Shown here piece after piece: positions 28,811-37,096 of a stretch of 64,000 bases of DNA (positions are counted from its first letter, which is position 1; each line of letters begins with the position of its first letter). The stretch is from contig NZ_JAMXMY010000013.1 of NCBI RefSeq assembly GCF_024055795.1, positions 62,001-126,000 on the forward strand, given 5' to 3'. Origin of the DNA: Actinoallomurus purpureus (lineage in GTDB: Bacteria; Actinomycetota; Actinomycetes; Streptosporangiales; Streptosporangiaceae). The notes below the pieces were generated by a model. It ran no database searches. It was not told the DNA's origin and was given only the letters and a program-made list of their open reading frames with translations. The translations under genes were made by a program, and so were the position numbers.

Positions 28811-29775
28811 GTACGAGTGGCGTCGTTCCCGTCATCGACCTCACCGCCTGGTTCGAGGGCGACGCCGCCGCCCGGGCGGACGTCGCGGCGCGCGTCGACG
28901 CCGCCCTGCGGGAGATCGGTTTCCTGGTGGTCACCGGGCACGGAGTGCCGGCCCCGTTGCGCGAACGGATCCGCGCGGCGGCCAAACGGTTCTTCGCGTT
29001 CCCCGACGCGGTGAAGGAACCGTACGCCGTCACGGTCGGCGAGCGCGGCTGGCTGCCGCCCGGCGTCGAGGCCAACGGCTACGCCGAGGGCACGCCGACC
29101 CCGCCGGACCTGAAGGAGACGTTCGCGGTCGGCGCCGACCGGCCGACCGGTGACGCGGAGATCGACGCCGAGTGGTTCCTGCCGAACGTCTGGCCTGCCG
29201 AGGAGCCTGAGTTCGAGCCGCTGCTCACCGACTACCTCGACCGAATGCGGACGCTCGCCGACGAACTGCTGAGGCTGTGCGCGGTGGCGCTCGGGCTCGC
29301 ACCGGACTTCTTCACGGCCAGGACGGGGCACCCGTCGTACACGCTGAACATCAACCGGTATCCGCCGCTGTCCCAGGTGGGCCCGGCGGAGCCGGGGCAG
29401 TTCCGCATCGGCCCGCACACCGACTTCGGCACCGTCACGATCCTCGACCGGCAGAACGGCGTGGGCGGCCTGCAGGTGTACAGCGCCGACGGCGGCTGGG
29501 TGAACGCGCCGTACGTCGAGGACTCCTTCACCATCAACATCGGGGACCTGCTGGCCCGCTGGACCGGTGACCGCTGGCGGTCGAACCGGCACCGGGTCCT
29601 GCCACCGGATCCCAGCGCCCCGGACGAGGAACTCGTCTCGCTCATCTACTTCTACGAGTGCGATCCCGGCGCCCGAATCGAGTCCATCGCGCCGCCGATC
29701 GGCCGGGTGACCCACGAGCCGGTGCGCGCCTCCGACTACCTCCTCGACAAGCTCAACGCCATCACGGTGGGCTGA
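28807..29775 (+). CDS. 2-oxoglutarate/Fe(II) oxygenase, isopenicillin-N-synthase-like
   Basis: This 322-residue protein has the DIOX_N domain (VPVIDLTAWF, REIGFLVVTGHGVP) and a 2OG-FeII core. The iron ligands are in GPHTDFGTVTIL (HxD) and a distal His in SNRHRVLPP. The 2OG-binding set lies in RHRV...S in the usual spacing. The family includes plant-type hydroxylases and fungal thymine 7-hydroxylase. Translational coupling to a cytosine-type deaminase and a permease under a PucR regulator suggests hydroxylation of a nucleobase or its product. The substrate is not known. Confidence 0.85.
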   Translation: MSTSGVVPVIDLTAWFEGDAAARADVAARVDAALREIGFLVVTGHGVPAPLRERIRAAAKRFFAFPDAVKEPYAVTVGERGWLPPGVEANGYAEGTPTPPDLKETFAVGADRPTGDAEIDAEWFLPNVWPAEEPEFEPLLTDYLDRMRTLADELLRLCAVALGLAPDFFTARTGHPSYTLNINRYPPLSQVGPAEPGQFRIGPHTDFGTVTILDRQNGVGGLQVYSADGGWVNAPYVEDSFTINIGDLLARWTGDRWRSNRHRVLPPDPSAPDEELVSLIYFYECDPGARIESIAPPIGRVTHEPVRASDYLLDKLNAITVG

Positions 29776-29805
29776 GCGCTCCCCGCTGGATCGAAAGGCA
29801 CGCCC

Positions 29806-31206
29806 ATGACGGTGCTCAAGGAGCCCGCTCCCTCCCTGGACGTACGGGAGGGCACGTACGGCGAGAAGGTCGCGGCGGTCGAGCCCGGCGGCGCGGAGTT
29901 CATCCCGCTCGCCGAGCGCCATGGCAGGCCCCGGCAGCTGCTGTGGACCTGGACGTCGCCGAATTTGGAGTTCGCCACCGTGTTCCTCGGCGTGCTCGCG
30001 GTGGGCGCGTTCGGGCTGAGCTTCTGGCAGGCGGCGCTGGCGATCGTCGTCGGCACGGTCCTCGGCTCGGTGACCCACGGTGTGCTGTCGGCGCGCGGAC
30101 CCGCGCACGGGGTGCCGCAGATGGTGCTGAGCCGGATCTCCTTCGGCCACTGGGGCAACGCCCTGCCGGCCGGTCTGAACGCCGTCGTCGCGGGGATCGG
30201 CTGGTTCGCCGTGAACAGCGTCAGCGGCGCGCTCGCGCTGAACACGCTGACCGGCTGGCCGCAGGCGCTGTGCCTGGTCATCGTCGTCGTCGCCATGGTG
30301 GCGCTGGCCTTCTTCGGGCACAACCTCGTGCACGCCTTCGAGAAATACGCCCTGCCGGTGCTCGCCGTGGTCTTCGCCGTGACCTCCGTGATCATTCTGG
30401 CGAAGTCCCACCCTGGCGCCCCAGGGCACGGCGGCGGCATGGGCGGTTTCCTGCTGACCGTCGGCGCGACGTTCGGGTACGCGGCCGGCTGGAACCCATA
30501 CGCGGCCGACTACACGCGCTACCTCCCGGCGGACAGCAGCCGTAAGGCCGTCGGCCTGTACGCCGGGCTCGGCGTGTTCGTCTCCTGTGTCGTCCTGGAG
30601 ATCGTCGGAGCGGCGTCCGTCACGATCGGCGGCGACGCTCTGGGCCAGCCCACCTCGGCCTTCACCGGTCACCTCCCGACGGCCGTCGCCGACCTCACAC
30701 TGGTGGCGATCGCGCTCGGCGGCATCGCGGCCAACGCGCTGAACGTCTACTCGGGGTCGATGTCCTTCGTCGCCCTGGGCATCAAGCTGCCGATGGCACT
30801 ACGGCGGGCCATCGTCGCCGTCGTGTTCGGCGCGATCGGCTTCGTGGTCGCGCTGTCCGGCCTGCACGACGCCGGGCAGAAGTACGAGTCGTTCCTTCTG
30901 GTGATCTCGTACTGGATCGGCCCCTGGCTGGCCGTGTTCCTGCTCGACCAGTATCTGCGGCGCGGTACGGACGTGGACGGCCTGCTCTTCGACCGGCGGC
31001 ACCGCAACTGGGCCGGGCCGGTCGCGATGGTGGCCGGCGTGGTGCTGTCGGTGTGGCTGTTCTCCAACCAGCAGAAGTACGTCGGGCCGGTGCCGAAGCA
31101 CGTCAAATCGGTCGGCGACATCGCGTTCGAGGTCGGCTTCATGATCTCGGCTCTGGTGTACCTCGTGCTGTGGCGGCCGAAGGCCGGGCGCGCCGGGGAG
31201 GCGTGA
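29806..31206 (+). CDS. NCS1-family purine/cytosine permease
   Basis: This 466-residue membrane protein has about 12 hydrophobic helices. The N-terminus is cytosolic and acidic. NCS1 signatures are present: VGTVLGSVTHGVLSARGPAHG, QMVLSRISFGHWGN, and ATFGYAAGWNPYAADYTRYL. It is related to CodB/FCY2-like cytosine or purine importers and probably brings in the substrate of the deaminase encoded upstream. 30 bases separate it from the oxygenase, so it is in one operon. Confidence 0.92.
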   Translation: MTVLKEPAPSLDVREGTYGEKVAAVEPGGAEFIPLAERHGRPRQLLWTWTSPNLEFATVFLGVLAVGAFGLSFWQAALAIVVGTVLGSVTHGVLSARGPAHGVPQMVLSRISFGHWGNALPAGLNAVVAGIGWFAVNSVSGALALNTLTGWPQALCLVIVVVAMVALAFFGHNLVHAFEKYALPVLAVVFAVTSVIILAKSHPGAPGHGGGMGGFLLTVGATFGYAAGWNPYAADYTRYLPADSSRKAVGLYAGLGVFVSCVVLEIVGAASVTIGGDALGQPTSAFTGHLPTAVADLTLVAIALGGIAANALNVYSGSMSFVALGIKLPMALRRAIVAVVFGAIGFVVALSGLHDAGQKYESFLLVISYWIGPWLAVFLLDQYLRRGTDVDGLLFDRRHRNWAGPVAMVAGVVLSVWLFSNQQKYVGPVPKHVKSVGDIAFEVGFMISALVYLVLWRPKAGRAGEA

Positions 31207-31259
31207 CGAGGCTGTGGCCGTCCTGACGGCCGTGACACGTAGGTACATCCGCTTATGGG

Positions 31260-32294
31260 TTATCCCATGATGGCTGCGGTGAGTTCGTCGCGTCCGCTGG
31301 TATTGGTTTTGCGGAACAATGATTTCAGGTGGTCGTTGACGGTATGGGGTGAGATTTTGAGGCCGCGGGCGATCTGTTTGGGGGCGGTTCCCTCGCAGAG
31401 TTTTTCGAGGATGGTGCGTTCGCGGGGGGTGATGGAGTACCAGGCTGTGAACGCGGGCAGCAACAGTCCGCCCGTAGCTGCCTGGATGACCACGGCGACG
31501 TCGCCGGTGCCGTCGTCGTTCAGGGGTTGCGCGTGGATCGCGGTCCAGTGCCCGGCGTAGGACGCGGGCATGCAGGCGACCGGGAGTGGCTGGCCAAGGT
31601 GAGAATTGCGGGCGGCGAGTGATACCTCGCTGGAGATCGCGGTGGCGGCCCAGCCGCCGGAGATCGCCGCGGGCAGCCGTAGTTCGCGCAGCCATGCTCG
31701 TGCCTGTGGGCTGACCGCCCGTACGGCATGGTCGGCGCCCACCATGATGATCCCCGGCGCCAGCTTGGGCCTGGCCGCCTGTGGGGGGATGGCCGTCGCG
31801 TGCCCGCGCACGACCGCGATGAGCGGCTGGGCCAGTCGCAGCAGTGCCCGCTCGTCACCGGCCCCGAAGGGGCTGCCGCCTTCTTCCCGTAGCAGCGAGA
31901 CCATGCCCCAGACGCCGCGCCCATCGCGCAGTAGCATCCGCAGTTCGCTGCCTACCCCGTGCGCTGAGAGAACCCCCTGTGCCAGGGGTGCCGGCGCGGA
32001 AGGGCTGATCACGGCGATGGGCACGCTGAAGCGGGCCAGCTCATCGGGACTGTACGGGTCCTCGCCGAAATACAGGTTATGCCGCTGGGCCAGGCGGAAC
32101 GCGGGGTCCGCCCGGTGCCAGAAGCCGAGGGAGCCGATGCCGGTGGCCGGATTCATCCCGCTGAGGTTGAAGGAGTCGTGCGGTACCACCGAGGCGATGG
32201 CCTGGGACAGGAACTCGCCTAACTCGTCGGGACTGAGGCCCGGCCGGGCTCCGGCGCTAAGCGATTCTCCCAGTCGGAACAGAGTGTCTCCCAC
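31260..32294 (-). CDS. LuxR-family transcriptional regulator
   Basis: This 344-residue protein has an N-terminal GAF-like region of about 270 residues without recognised ligand residues. The C-terminal LuxR helix-turn-helix (residues about 285-340) has SITPRERTILEKLCEGTAPK and LKISPHTVNDHLKSLFRKTN. There is no receiver domain, so it is an orphan regulator. It is divergent from a secreted carboxylesterase gene 150 bases away and is a candidate regulator of it. Confidence 0.88.
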   Translation of the reverse strand: MGDTLFRLGESLSAGARPGLSPDELGEFLSQAIASVVPHDSFNLSGMNPATGIGSLGFWHRADPAFRLAQRHNLYFGEDPYSPDELARFSVPIAVISPSAPAPLAQGVLSAHGVGSELRMLLRDGRGVWGMVSLLREEGGSPFGAGDERALLRLAQPLIAVVRGHATAIPPQAARPKLAPGIIMVGADHAVRAVSPQARAWLRELRLPAAISGGWAATAISSEVSLAARNSHLGQPLPVACMPASYAGHWTAIHAQPLNDDGTGDVAVVIQAATGGLLLPAFTAWYSITPRERTILEKLCEGTAPKQIARGLKISPHTVNDHLKSLFRKTNTSGRDELTAAIMG

Positions 32295-32443
32295 GAGGTG
32301 AGTGTCTCGCAGGGGATGCCTTTACCGCGACCCAGTTCGCGGCGGCCATCCCGAGATTTGAGGGTGTCCTGGCTCGGGTCGGGTGGACCACACTTGGCGG
32401 AGCGTACCTGGTTGCATGCCGGCTAGGCGGGGGTGAGGCGAGG

Positions 32444-34060
32444 GTGATGGAGTCGAGGCGCCGGTCGCGAAGGCTGCTGGTCATGGCGGTCTGCGGGTGG
32501 CTCGGATCAGCGGCCGCCTTCGGGGCCAGGCCCGCCGAAACCGCGACCACGCCAGGGGATGAGCCCCTTGTGCGGACCGGCTCCGGACCGGTGCGCGGCG
32601 TCCTCGCCGACGGTTACCGCGCCTTCTACGCCATCCCGTACGCGGCGCCGCCAGTGGGCGAGCTGCGCTGGCGACCACCGATCCCGCCCCAGCCCTGGTC
32701 GCAGGTCAAAGACGCGAGCAGGCCCGCCCCGCGCTGCCCGCAGACCGCGCTCGCCGGGAGAGATCCAGCCGATCCGGGCAGTGAGGACTGCCTCTACCTC
32801 AACGTCACCACCCCCCGTGCCACCGGGCCCCACCGGCCGTGGCCGGTCATGGTCTGGCTGCACGGCGGATCGTTCGCCACCGGCTCTGGCGGTGCCTACC
32901 GACCACAGCGACTTGCCACCGGCGGGAACGTTGTCGTGGTCACCCTCAACTACCGGCTTGGGGCGCTGGGATTCTGGGGCTACCCGGGGCTGCGCTCCTC
33001 GGCGACCTTCGGGTTGCTGGATCAGCGCGCGGCCCTGGACTGGGTACGCCACAACGCTTCGGCGTTCGGCGGCGACGCGCGCAACGTCACCCTCTTCGGC
33101 CAGTCCGCTGGGGCGCTGAGCATCTGCGCGCACCTGACCTCAGCCCAGTCCGCGGGCCTGTTCCACCGGGCGATCCTCCAAAGTGGCGCGTGCGCCACCA
33201 GCACGCCACCGCTCAGGCCGGCCCAGGGAACCACCGCCACCTCGATCTGGATTCCCCGTGCCGACGCCGAGAAGAGCGGCGCTGCCCTCGCCGAACGCCT
33301 CGGCTGCGTGGACAAGGCCACCGCGCTCGCCTGCATGCGCCGGATCCAGCCGGCCGACCTGCTGAAAGCCACCGAGAACGCCACCTGGGGGCCGGCCTAC
33401 GACACGCCGATTCTGCCGATCAGCCCGGACCAGGCGCTGCGCGTAGGCCGCTTCCACCGGATGCCCGTACTGGAGGGGCACACCCGCGACGAAGCGCGAC
33501 TGCTCGCCGTGCTCACCCTGCCCAGGCCGATCACCACCGCCGAGTACGGCGCACTGGTGGTCCGGGCGTTCGGCACGAACGCGGGCAAGGTCGCTGCCCA
33601 GTACCCGCCGGGCCGGTACCCCTCACCGAGCCTGGCCTGGGCCACCGTTCTCACCGACCGGATATTCGCCTGTCCCACCCTGACCGATGAGCGCCTCTTC
33701 GCGCGAACCGTACCCGTCTTCGGCTACGAGTTCGCCGACCCCGACGCCCCGCGCATCTACCCGTTCCCCGACTGGATGCCGCCGGGCGCCTACCACGGCT
33801 CAGACCTGGCCTACCTATTCGACCCCGCCGGGGTCGACCGTCTGACCCCGGAACAGCACAAACTGGCCGCCGTGATGATCGGCTACTGGACCCGGTTCGC
33901 CGCCACCGGCGATCCGAACACCGGCCAGTCACCACGCTGGCCGCGAATCAGCCTTGATCGGCCGATACTCGCGCAGGCGTTCGCGCCCGGAAAAGATGGC
34001 ATCACGCCAGTGGATCCGGACGTCGAGCACCACTGTGGCTTCTGGGCAAAAATGTTTTGA
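32444..34060 (+). CDS. Secreted type-B carboxylesterase
   Basis: This alpha/beta-hydrolase of about 538 residues begins with a signal peptide (RRRSRRLLVMAVCGWLGSAA, then AFGARPAETA). Mature features are GSGPVRGVLADGYRAFYAIPYAAPP, EDCLYLNVTTPR, the oxyanion segment WLHGGSFATGSGG, nucleophile Ser in LFGQSAGALS, and the C-terminal GAYHGSDLAYLF (catalytic His). GTG 32444 or ATG 32447 can start it. Extracellular ester hydrolysis; the natural substrate is unknown. A very strong terminator follows. Confidence 0.92.
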   Translation: MMESRRRSRRLLVMAVCGWLGSAAAFGARPAETATTPGDEPLVRTGSGPVRGVLADGYRAFYAIPYAAPPVGELRWRPPIPPQPWSQVKDASRPAPRCPQTALAGRDPADPGSEDCLYLNVTTPRATGPHRPWPVMVWLHGGSFATGSGGAYRPQRLATGGNVVVVTLNYRLGALGFWGYPGLRSSATFGLLDQRAALDWVRHNASAFGGDARNVTLFGQSAGALSICAHLTSAQSAGLFHRAILQSGACATSTPPLRPAQGTTATSIWIPRADAEKSGAALAERLGCVDKATALACMRRIQPADLLKATENATWGPAYDTPILPISPDQALRVGRFHRMPVLEGHTRDEARLLAVLTLPRPITTAEYGALVVRAFGTNAGKVAAQYPPGRYPSPSLAWATVLTDRIFACPTLTDERLFARTVPVFGYEFADPDAPRIYPFPDWMPPGAYHGSDLAYLFDPAGVDRLTPEQHKLAAVMIGYWTRFAATGDPNTGQSPRWPRISLDRPILAQAFAPGKDGITPVDPDVEHHCGFWAKMF

Positions 34061-34070
34061 CCGCCGCAGT

Positions 34071-34114
34071 GGACCGCCCCGGCGATCTTGGAGACTGGAT
34101 CGCCGGGGCGGTCC
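34071..34114 (+). terminator. Strong terminator after carboxylesterase
   Basis: Perfect 17-base arms GGACCGCCCCGGCGATC / GATCGCCGGGGCGGTCC with a 10-base loop start 10 bases after the esterase stop. This is the strongest hairpin I saw in the window. It isolates the lanthipeptide cluster. The following 34115-34343 leader holds no supported gene. Confidence 0.85.
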
Positions 34115-34343
34115 AGACCTATTCTCCGGCCAACTCCATCCGGTTCAGGTCCCGTACCGCCGAAATGACGGACTCCTCTCGGAAGCCGCCGCGCCCGGGT
34201 CCGGCGGTCACCGGTGCAGGGACGGTGGCGTGCCTGCGCCGGACGATTTCAATCCCGAAGTTTGGGGGATACCTCCGCGCCCGCCTCCTGCGTCATTCTC
34301 AGGGAGCGGCCGGGAGGCGCCGCGGTGAGGGCGGGGGATTTCT

Positions 34344-36911
34344 GTGAAGCGCATCAACGACTACGACCGGTTCTATGCCGCCGATCCGGATTTCTTCGAG
34401 GCCTCGGACAGGATTCCCGATGGGGACACCCGTCTCTCTTTCTTCTCGGCGGATGTGCCCGCGGGCTGGCGGCGTGAGGAGAACGGGTGGTGGGTTCGCC
34501 TGAATCCATCCGCGGAGGCAGGGCCCGAACAGGGGTGGATGATTCATGTTTCGGTCGCCGAGCATCTGGTCGAGCGCACGGTCGAGATCGTGGGCGGGTA
34601 CTGCCTGAATCACTCGATCGGATTCGAGGGCATCCGCAGCCGCCGGGCGGCCCGCGCGCTGAACGCCAAGCGCGCCGACCGCCGGCGAAGCGGCCGGCTG
34701 ATGACGCTTTTCCCGGCGGACGAAGCGCGGTTCACGACCGCGCTGCTCGACCTGGACGCCCTTTTGAAAGGACAGCCGGGCCCCTATGTGCTGGGCGCGC
34801 TGCGGCACGGCTCCGGCCCGCTCTATTGCCGATACGGCTCATTCGCCCCGGCCACCGAAACCGACGAGCACGGCGAACCGGTGAGCAGACTTCGCCGCCC
34901 GGACGGCCGGTTGGTCGTGGAGGACAGCGCTCCGGTGTTCCGTCCACCCGACTGGATCTCCGTCCCGGAGGTGCTGGACGCGGATCTGCGAGCGATGCGC
35001 GAAACCGTCCAAGGCGGGCTCCCGTACCGCATCGAGCGCGCCCTGGCGATCACCAACGCGGGCGGCACGTACGTGGGCGCGGATCGCCTGACCGGCGTGC
35101 GGGTCGTCCTGCGTGAGGCCCGGCCGCACGCGGGTCTCGACGAGCACGGCGAGGACGCGGTGACCCGGCTCGACCGGCATCGCGCGGCGCTGGAGCGGGC
35201 CGCGGGCCTGGAATGCGTGCCGGAACTGCTCGACTACCGCACCTTCGGCGAACACCGGTTCCTGATCGAGGAGTTCGTCGAAGGCGTGTCGCTGAACCTT
35301 TCGGTGCTCGCCGGCCTGCCGTTGCTCACTCACCAAGAGGCCGTACGCGAGTCCGGCGACGTCGCCACGTACACGAAATGGGCGATGGACGTCCTGGACG
35401 AGCTGCGGGACGCGGTGGACGGACTGCTCGGTCGCGGGATCCGGCTGGGCGAGCTCGATCCCGAGAACGTCGTGATCCGTCCGGACGGGCGCGTCGCACT
35501 GGTCGATCTCGAATCGGCGACATCGCTCGACGATGACCGTGCTCCGGCGGCCGACGACCCGCAGTTCTGCGTCCCCGCAGGTGTCCGTGGAGCCGCGGCG
35601 CACGAACATCTGCTCAACAGGCTGCGGCTGTGGCTGTTCCTCCCACTGCCGTACCACGAGCGGGCCAAGGTGCGGACGCTGTCCGAGGCCGTCACCCGGC
35701 ATTACCCGGTGCCGCCCGATTTCGGCGCGAACCTGGTGCACGTGCTGGGGTGCTCCGACCCCGACTCCGCCGGGGACGCGCTGGACCGGCCAGAGGCGAA
35801 CTGGCCGGAGATCCGGGACTCTCTCGTGCGCGGCATCCATGCGGTCGCGAGCCCGCATCGGCGGGACCGGCTGTTCCCGGGGACGCCGACGACTCCCACG
35901 ACGATCGGCGGCTACCCGCTCGGGTACGGGGCGGCAGGGGTTCTCTACGCCCTCGGCCAGGCGGGTGCCGAGATTCCGGAGGAGTACGTCGAGTGGCTGG
36001 CGAAGGCGGCCCTCGACGATCCCGCTCCCGTGCCGGGCCTCTACGACGGGCTACACGGCGTGGCGTTCGTCCTCGACCACCTCGGTCACCGCGAGACGGC
36101 ACTCACCGTGATCGAGCGTTCCCGGCCGCTGGATGAGACGGCGCGCTCGGCGGATCTGGGCGGCGGCCTGGCGGGCATCGCGCTGAACCTTCTCCACTTC
36201 GCCCGGGTGACCGGCGACGAGGAGATGCGGGCACGCGCCGTACGCCTCGGCGACGACCTTGCCGAACGCGTCCGGGATGGGCTCCCGGCGACCCCCGGCG
36301 GGCCGGAGCCGTTCGGCCTGCTGCACGGCCCGACCGGGCCGGCCCTGCTCTTTCAGCACCTGCACGCGCATACCGGCGAGCCCCGCTATCTGGACCTGGC
36401 CGACATGGCCCTGCGGCACGACCTCGACCGGTGCGTGACCCGTCCCGATGGCACGGTGCACCTGTTCGACGGCAGCCGCTACCTGACGTACCTGCACGGC
36501 GGGAGCAACGGCCTGGCCTTCGTCCTGCGGAACCAGCTCCGGCACCGTCCGGCCCCCGACCTGCAAGCGGCGCTCGAGGGCATCAGACGCGCGTGCCAAC
36601 CGGCCTGCGTCCATAACGCGGGACTGCTCCGCGGCCGCGCCGGCATGATCGCGACGCTGGCCGAGCTCGGCTTCGCCGAGGACGGCCCGGCCATCAGGGA
36701 CCAGGTCCGCCGGCTCGCCTGGCACGCCCGGCGGCGCCGTGGGCACCTGGTCTTTCCCGGTTTCCGCATGCGCCGGTTGGCCATGGATCTGGCGACCGGA
36801 TCCGCGGGCGTTCTGCTCGCCATCAACGCCGCGTTCGGGGAACGTACGGGGGTCCTTCCCCACCTCGATTCGCGGACGGCCACAACCGACACCACGGAGG
36901 GAGGGAGGTGA
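34344..36911 (+). CDS. Class III lanthipeptide synthetase LanKC, catalytically degenerate (LanKC1)
   Basis: This 855-residue protein has the three-domain LanKC order: lyase (about 1-200), kinase (about 220-440) and LanC-like cyclase (about 520-850). The cyclase repeats (YGAAGVLYAL, LYDGLHGVAFVLDHL, LLHGPTGPALLFQHL, YLHGGSNGLAFVL, LLRGRAGMIATL) lack the Cys-Cys-His zinc ligands, which points to class III rather than IV. Unusually, the lyase motif is GWMIHVS (Met66 for Lys), the second lyase Lys is Glu95 (GFEGIRS), and the kinase catalytic Asp is Glu370 (GELDPEN). The DLES metal Asp is kept. The stop overlaps the precursor start. It may be a scaffold or cyclase partner of LanKC2. Confidence 0.9.
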   Translation: MKRINDYDRFYAADPDFFEASDRIPDGDTRLSFFSADVPAGWRREENGWWVRLNPSAEAGPEQGWMIHVSVAEHLVERTVEIVGGYCLNHSIGFEGIRSRRAARALNAKRADRRRSGRLMTLFPADEARFTTALLDLDALLKGQPGPYVLGALRHGSGPLYCRYGSFAPATETDEHGEPVSRLRRPDGRLVVEDSAPVFRPPDWISVPEVLDADLRAMRETVQGGLPYRIERALAITNAGGTYVGADRLTGVRVVLREARPHAGLDEHGEDAVTRLDRHRAALERAAGLECVPELLDYRTFGEHRFLIEEFVEGVSLNLSVLAGLPLLTHQEAVRESGDVATYTKWAMDVLDELRDAVDGLLGRGIRLGELDPENVVIRPDGRVALVDLESATSLDDDRAPAADDPQFCVPAGVRGAAAHEHLLNRLRLWLFLPLPYHERAKVRTLSEAVTRHYPVPPDFGANLVHVLGCSDPDSAGDALDRPEANWPEIRDSLVRGIHAVASPHRRDRLFPGTPTTPTTIGGYPLGYGAAGVLYALGQAGAEIPEEYVEWLAKAALDDPAPVPGLYDGLHGVAFVLDHLGHRETALTVIERSRPLDETARSADLGGGLAGIALNLLHFARVTGDEEMRARAVRLGDDLAERVRDGLPATPGGPEPFGLLHGPTGPALLFQHLHAHTGEPRYLDLADMALRHDLDRCVTRPDGTVHLFDGSRYLTYLHGGSNGLAFVLRNQLRHRPAPDLQAALEGIRRACQPACVHNAGLLRGRAGMIATLAELGFAEDGPAIRDQVRRLAWHARRRRGHLVFPGFRMRRLAMDLATGSAGVLLAINAAFGERTGVLPHLDSRTATTDTTEGGR

Positions 36912-37012
36912 GAACCGTGGAGCAGATCCTTGCCCTGCAGGAGATGCAGGAGGACACCGTCTCCGTGCCGTCGAACTGCGTGAGCTGGACGTCGAGCAAC
37001 ACGGCCTTCTGA
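36908..37012 (+). CDS. Class III lanthipeptide precursor peptide
   Basis: This 34-codon gene lies between the two LanKC genes. The product starts MRTVEQILALQEMQE, with the ILxLQ leader motif recognised by class III synthetases. The core TVSVPSNC-VSWTSSNTAF has eight Ser/Thr and one Cys (Cys24). Ser19-x2-Ser22-x-Cys24 resembles the labionin motif, although the classic spacing before Cys is longer. GTG 36908 (overlapping the LanKC1 stop; GGAGG seven bases upstream) or GTG 36917 (GGGAGG eight bases upstream) can start it; the latter gives 31 residues. It is unusually short, with a leader of about 15 residues. Confidence 0.8.
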   Translation: MRTVEQILALQEMQEDTVSVPSNCVSWTSSNTAF

Positions 37013-37033
37013 CGCCAGGCGTCGGAAGCGTCC

Positions 37034-37075
37034 CCGGTGCCGGCCGGTCCTTTCACCGCGGCCGGCCGGCACCGG
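37034..37075 (+). terminator. Attenuating hairpin between precursor and LanKC2
   Basis: 13-base perfect arms CCGGTGCCGGCCG / CGGCCGGCACCGG with a 16-base loop lie 21 bases after the precursor stop. A hairpin here is common after RiPP precursor genes. It could cause partial termination or protect the precursor mRNA, raising precursor over synthetase. Confidence 0.7.
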
Positions 37076-37096
37076 CCAATCGCCTTCGGAGGGGAA

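Noticed and set aside
34057-34347. Possible second lanthipeptide precursor or leader peptide before LanKC1
   Set aside because: The frame begins inside the terminator region, has no ribosome site, no ILxLQ-type motif and no Ser/Cys core.
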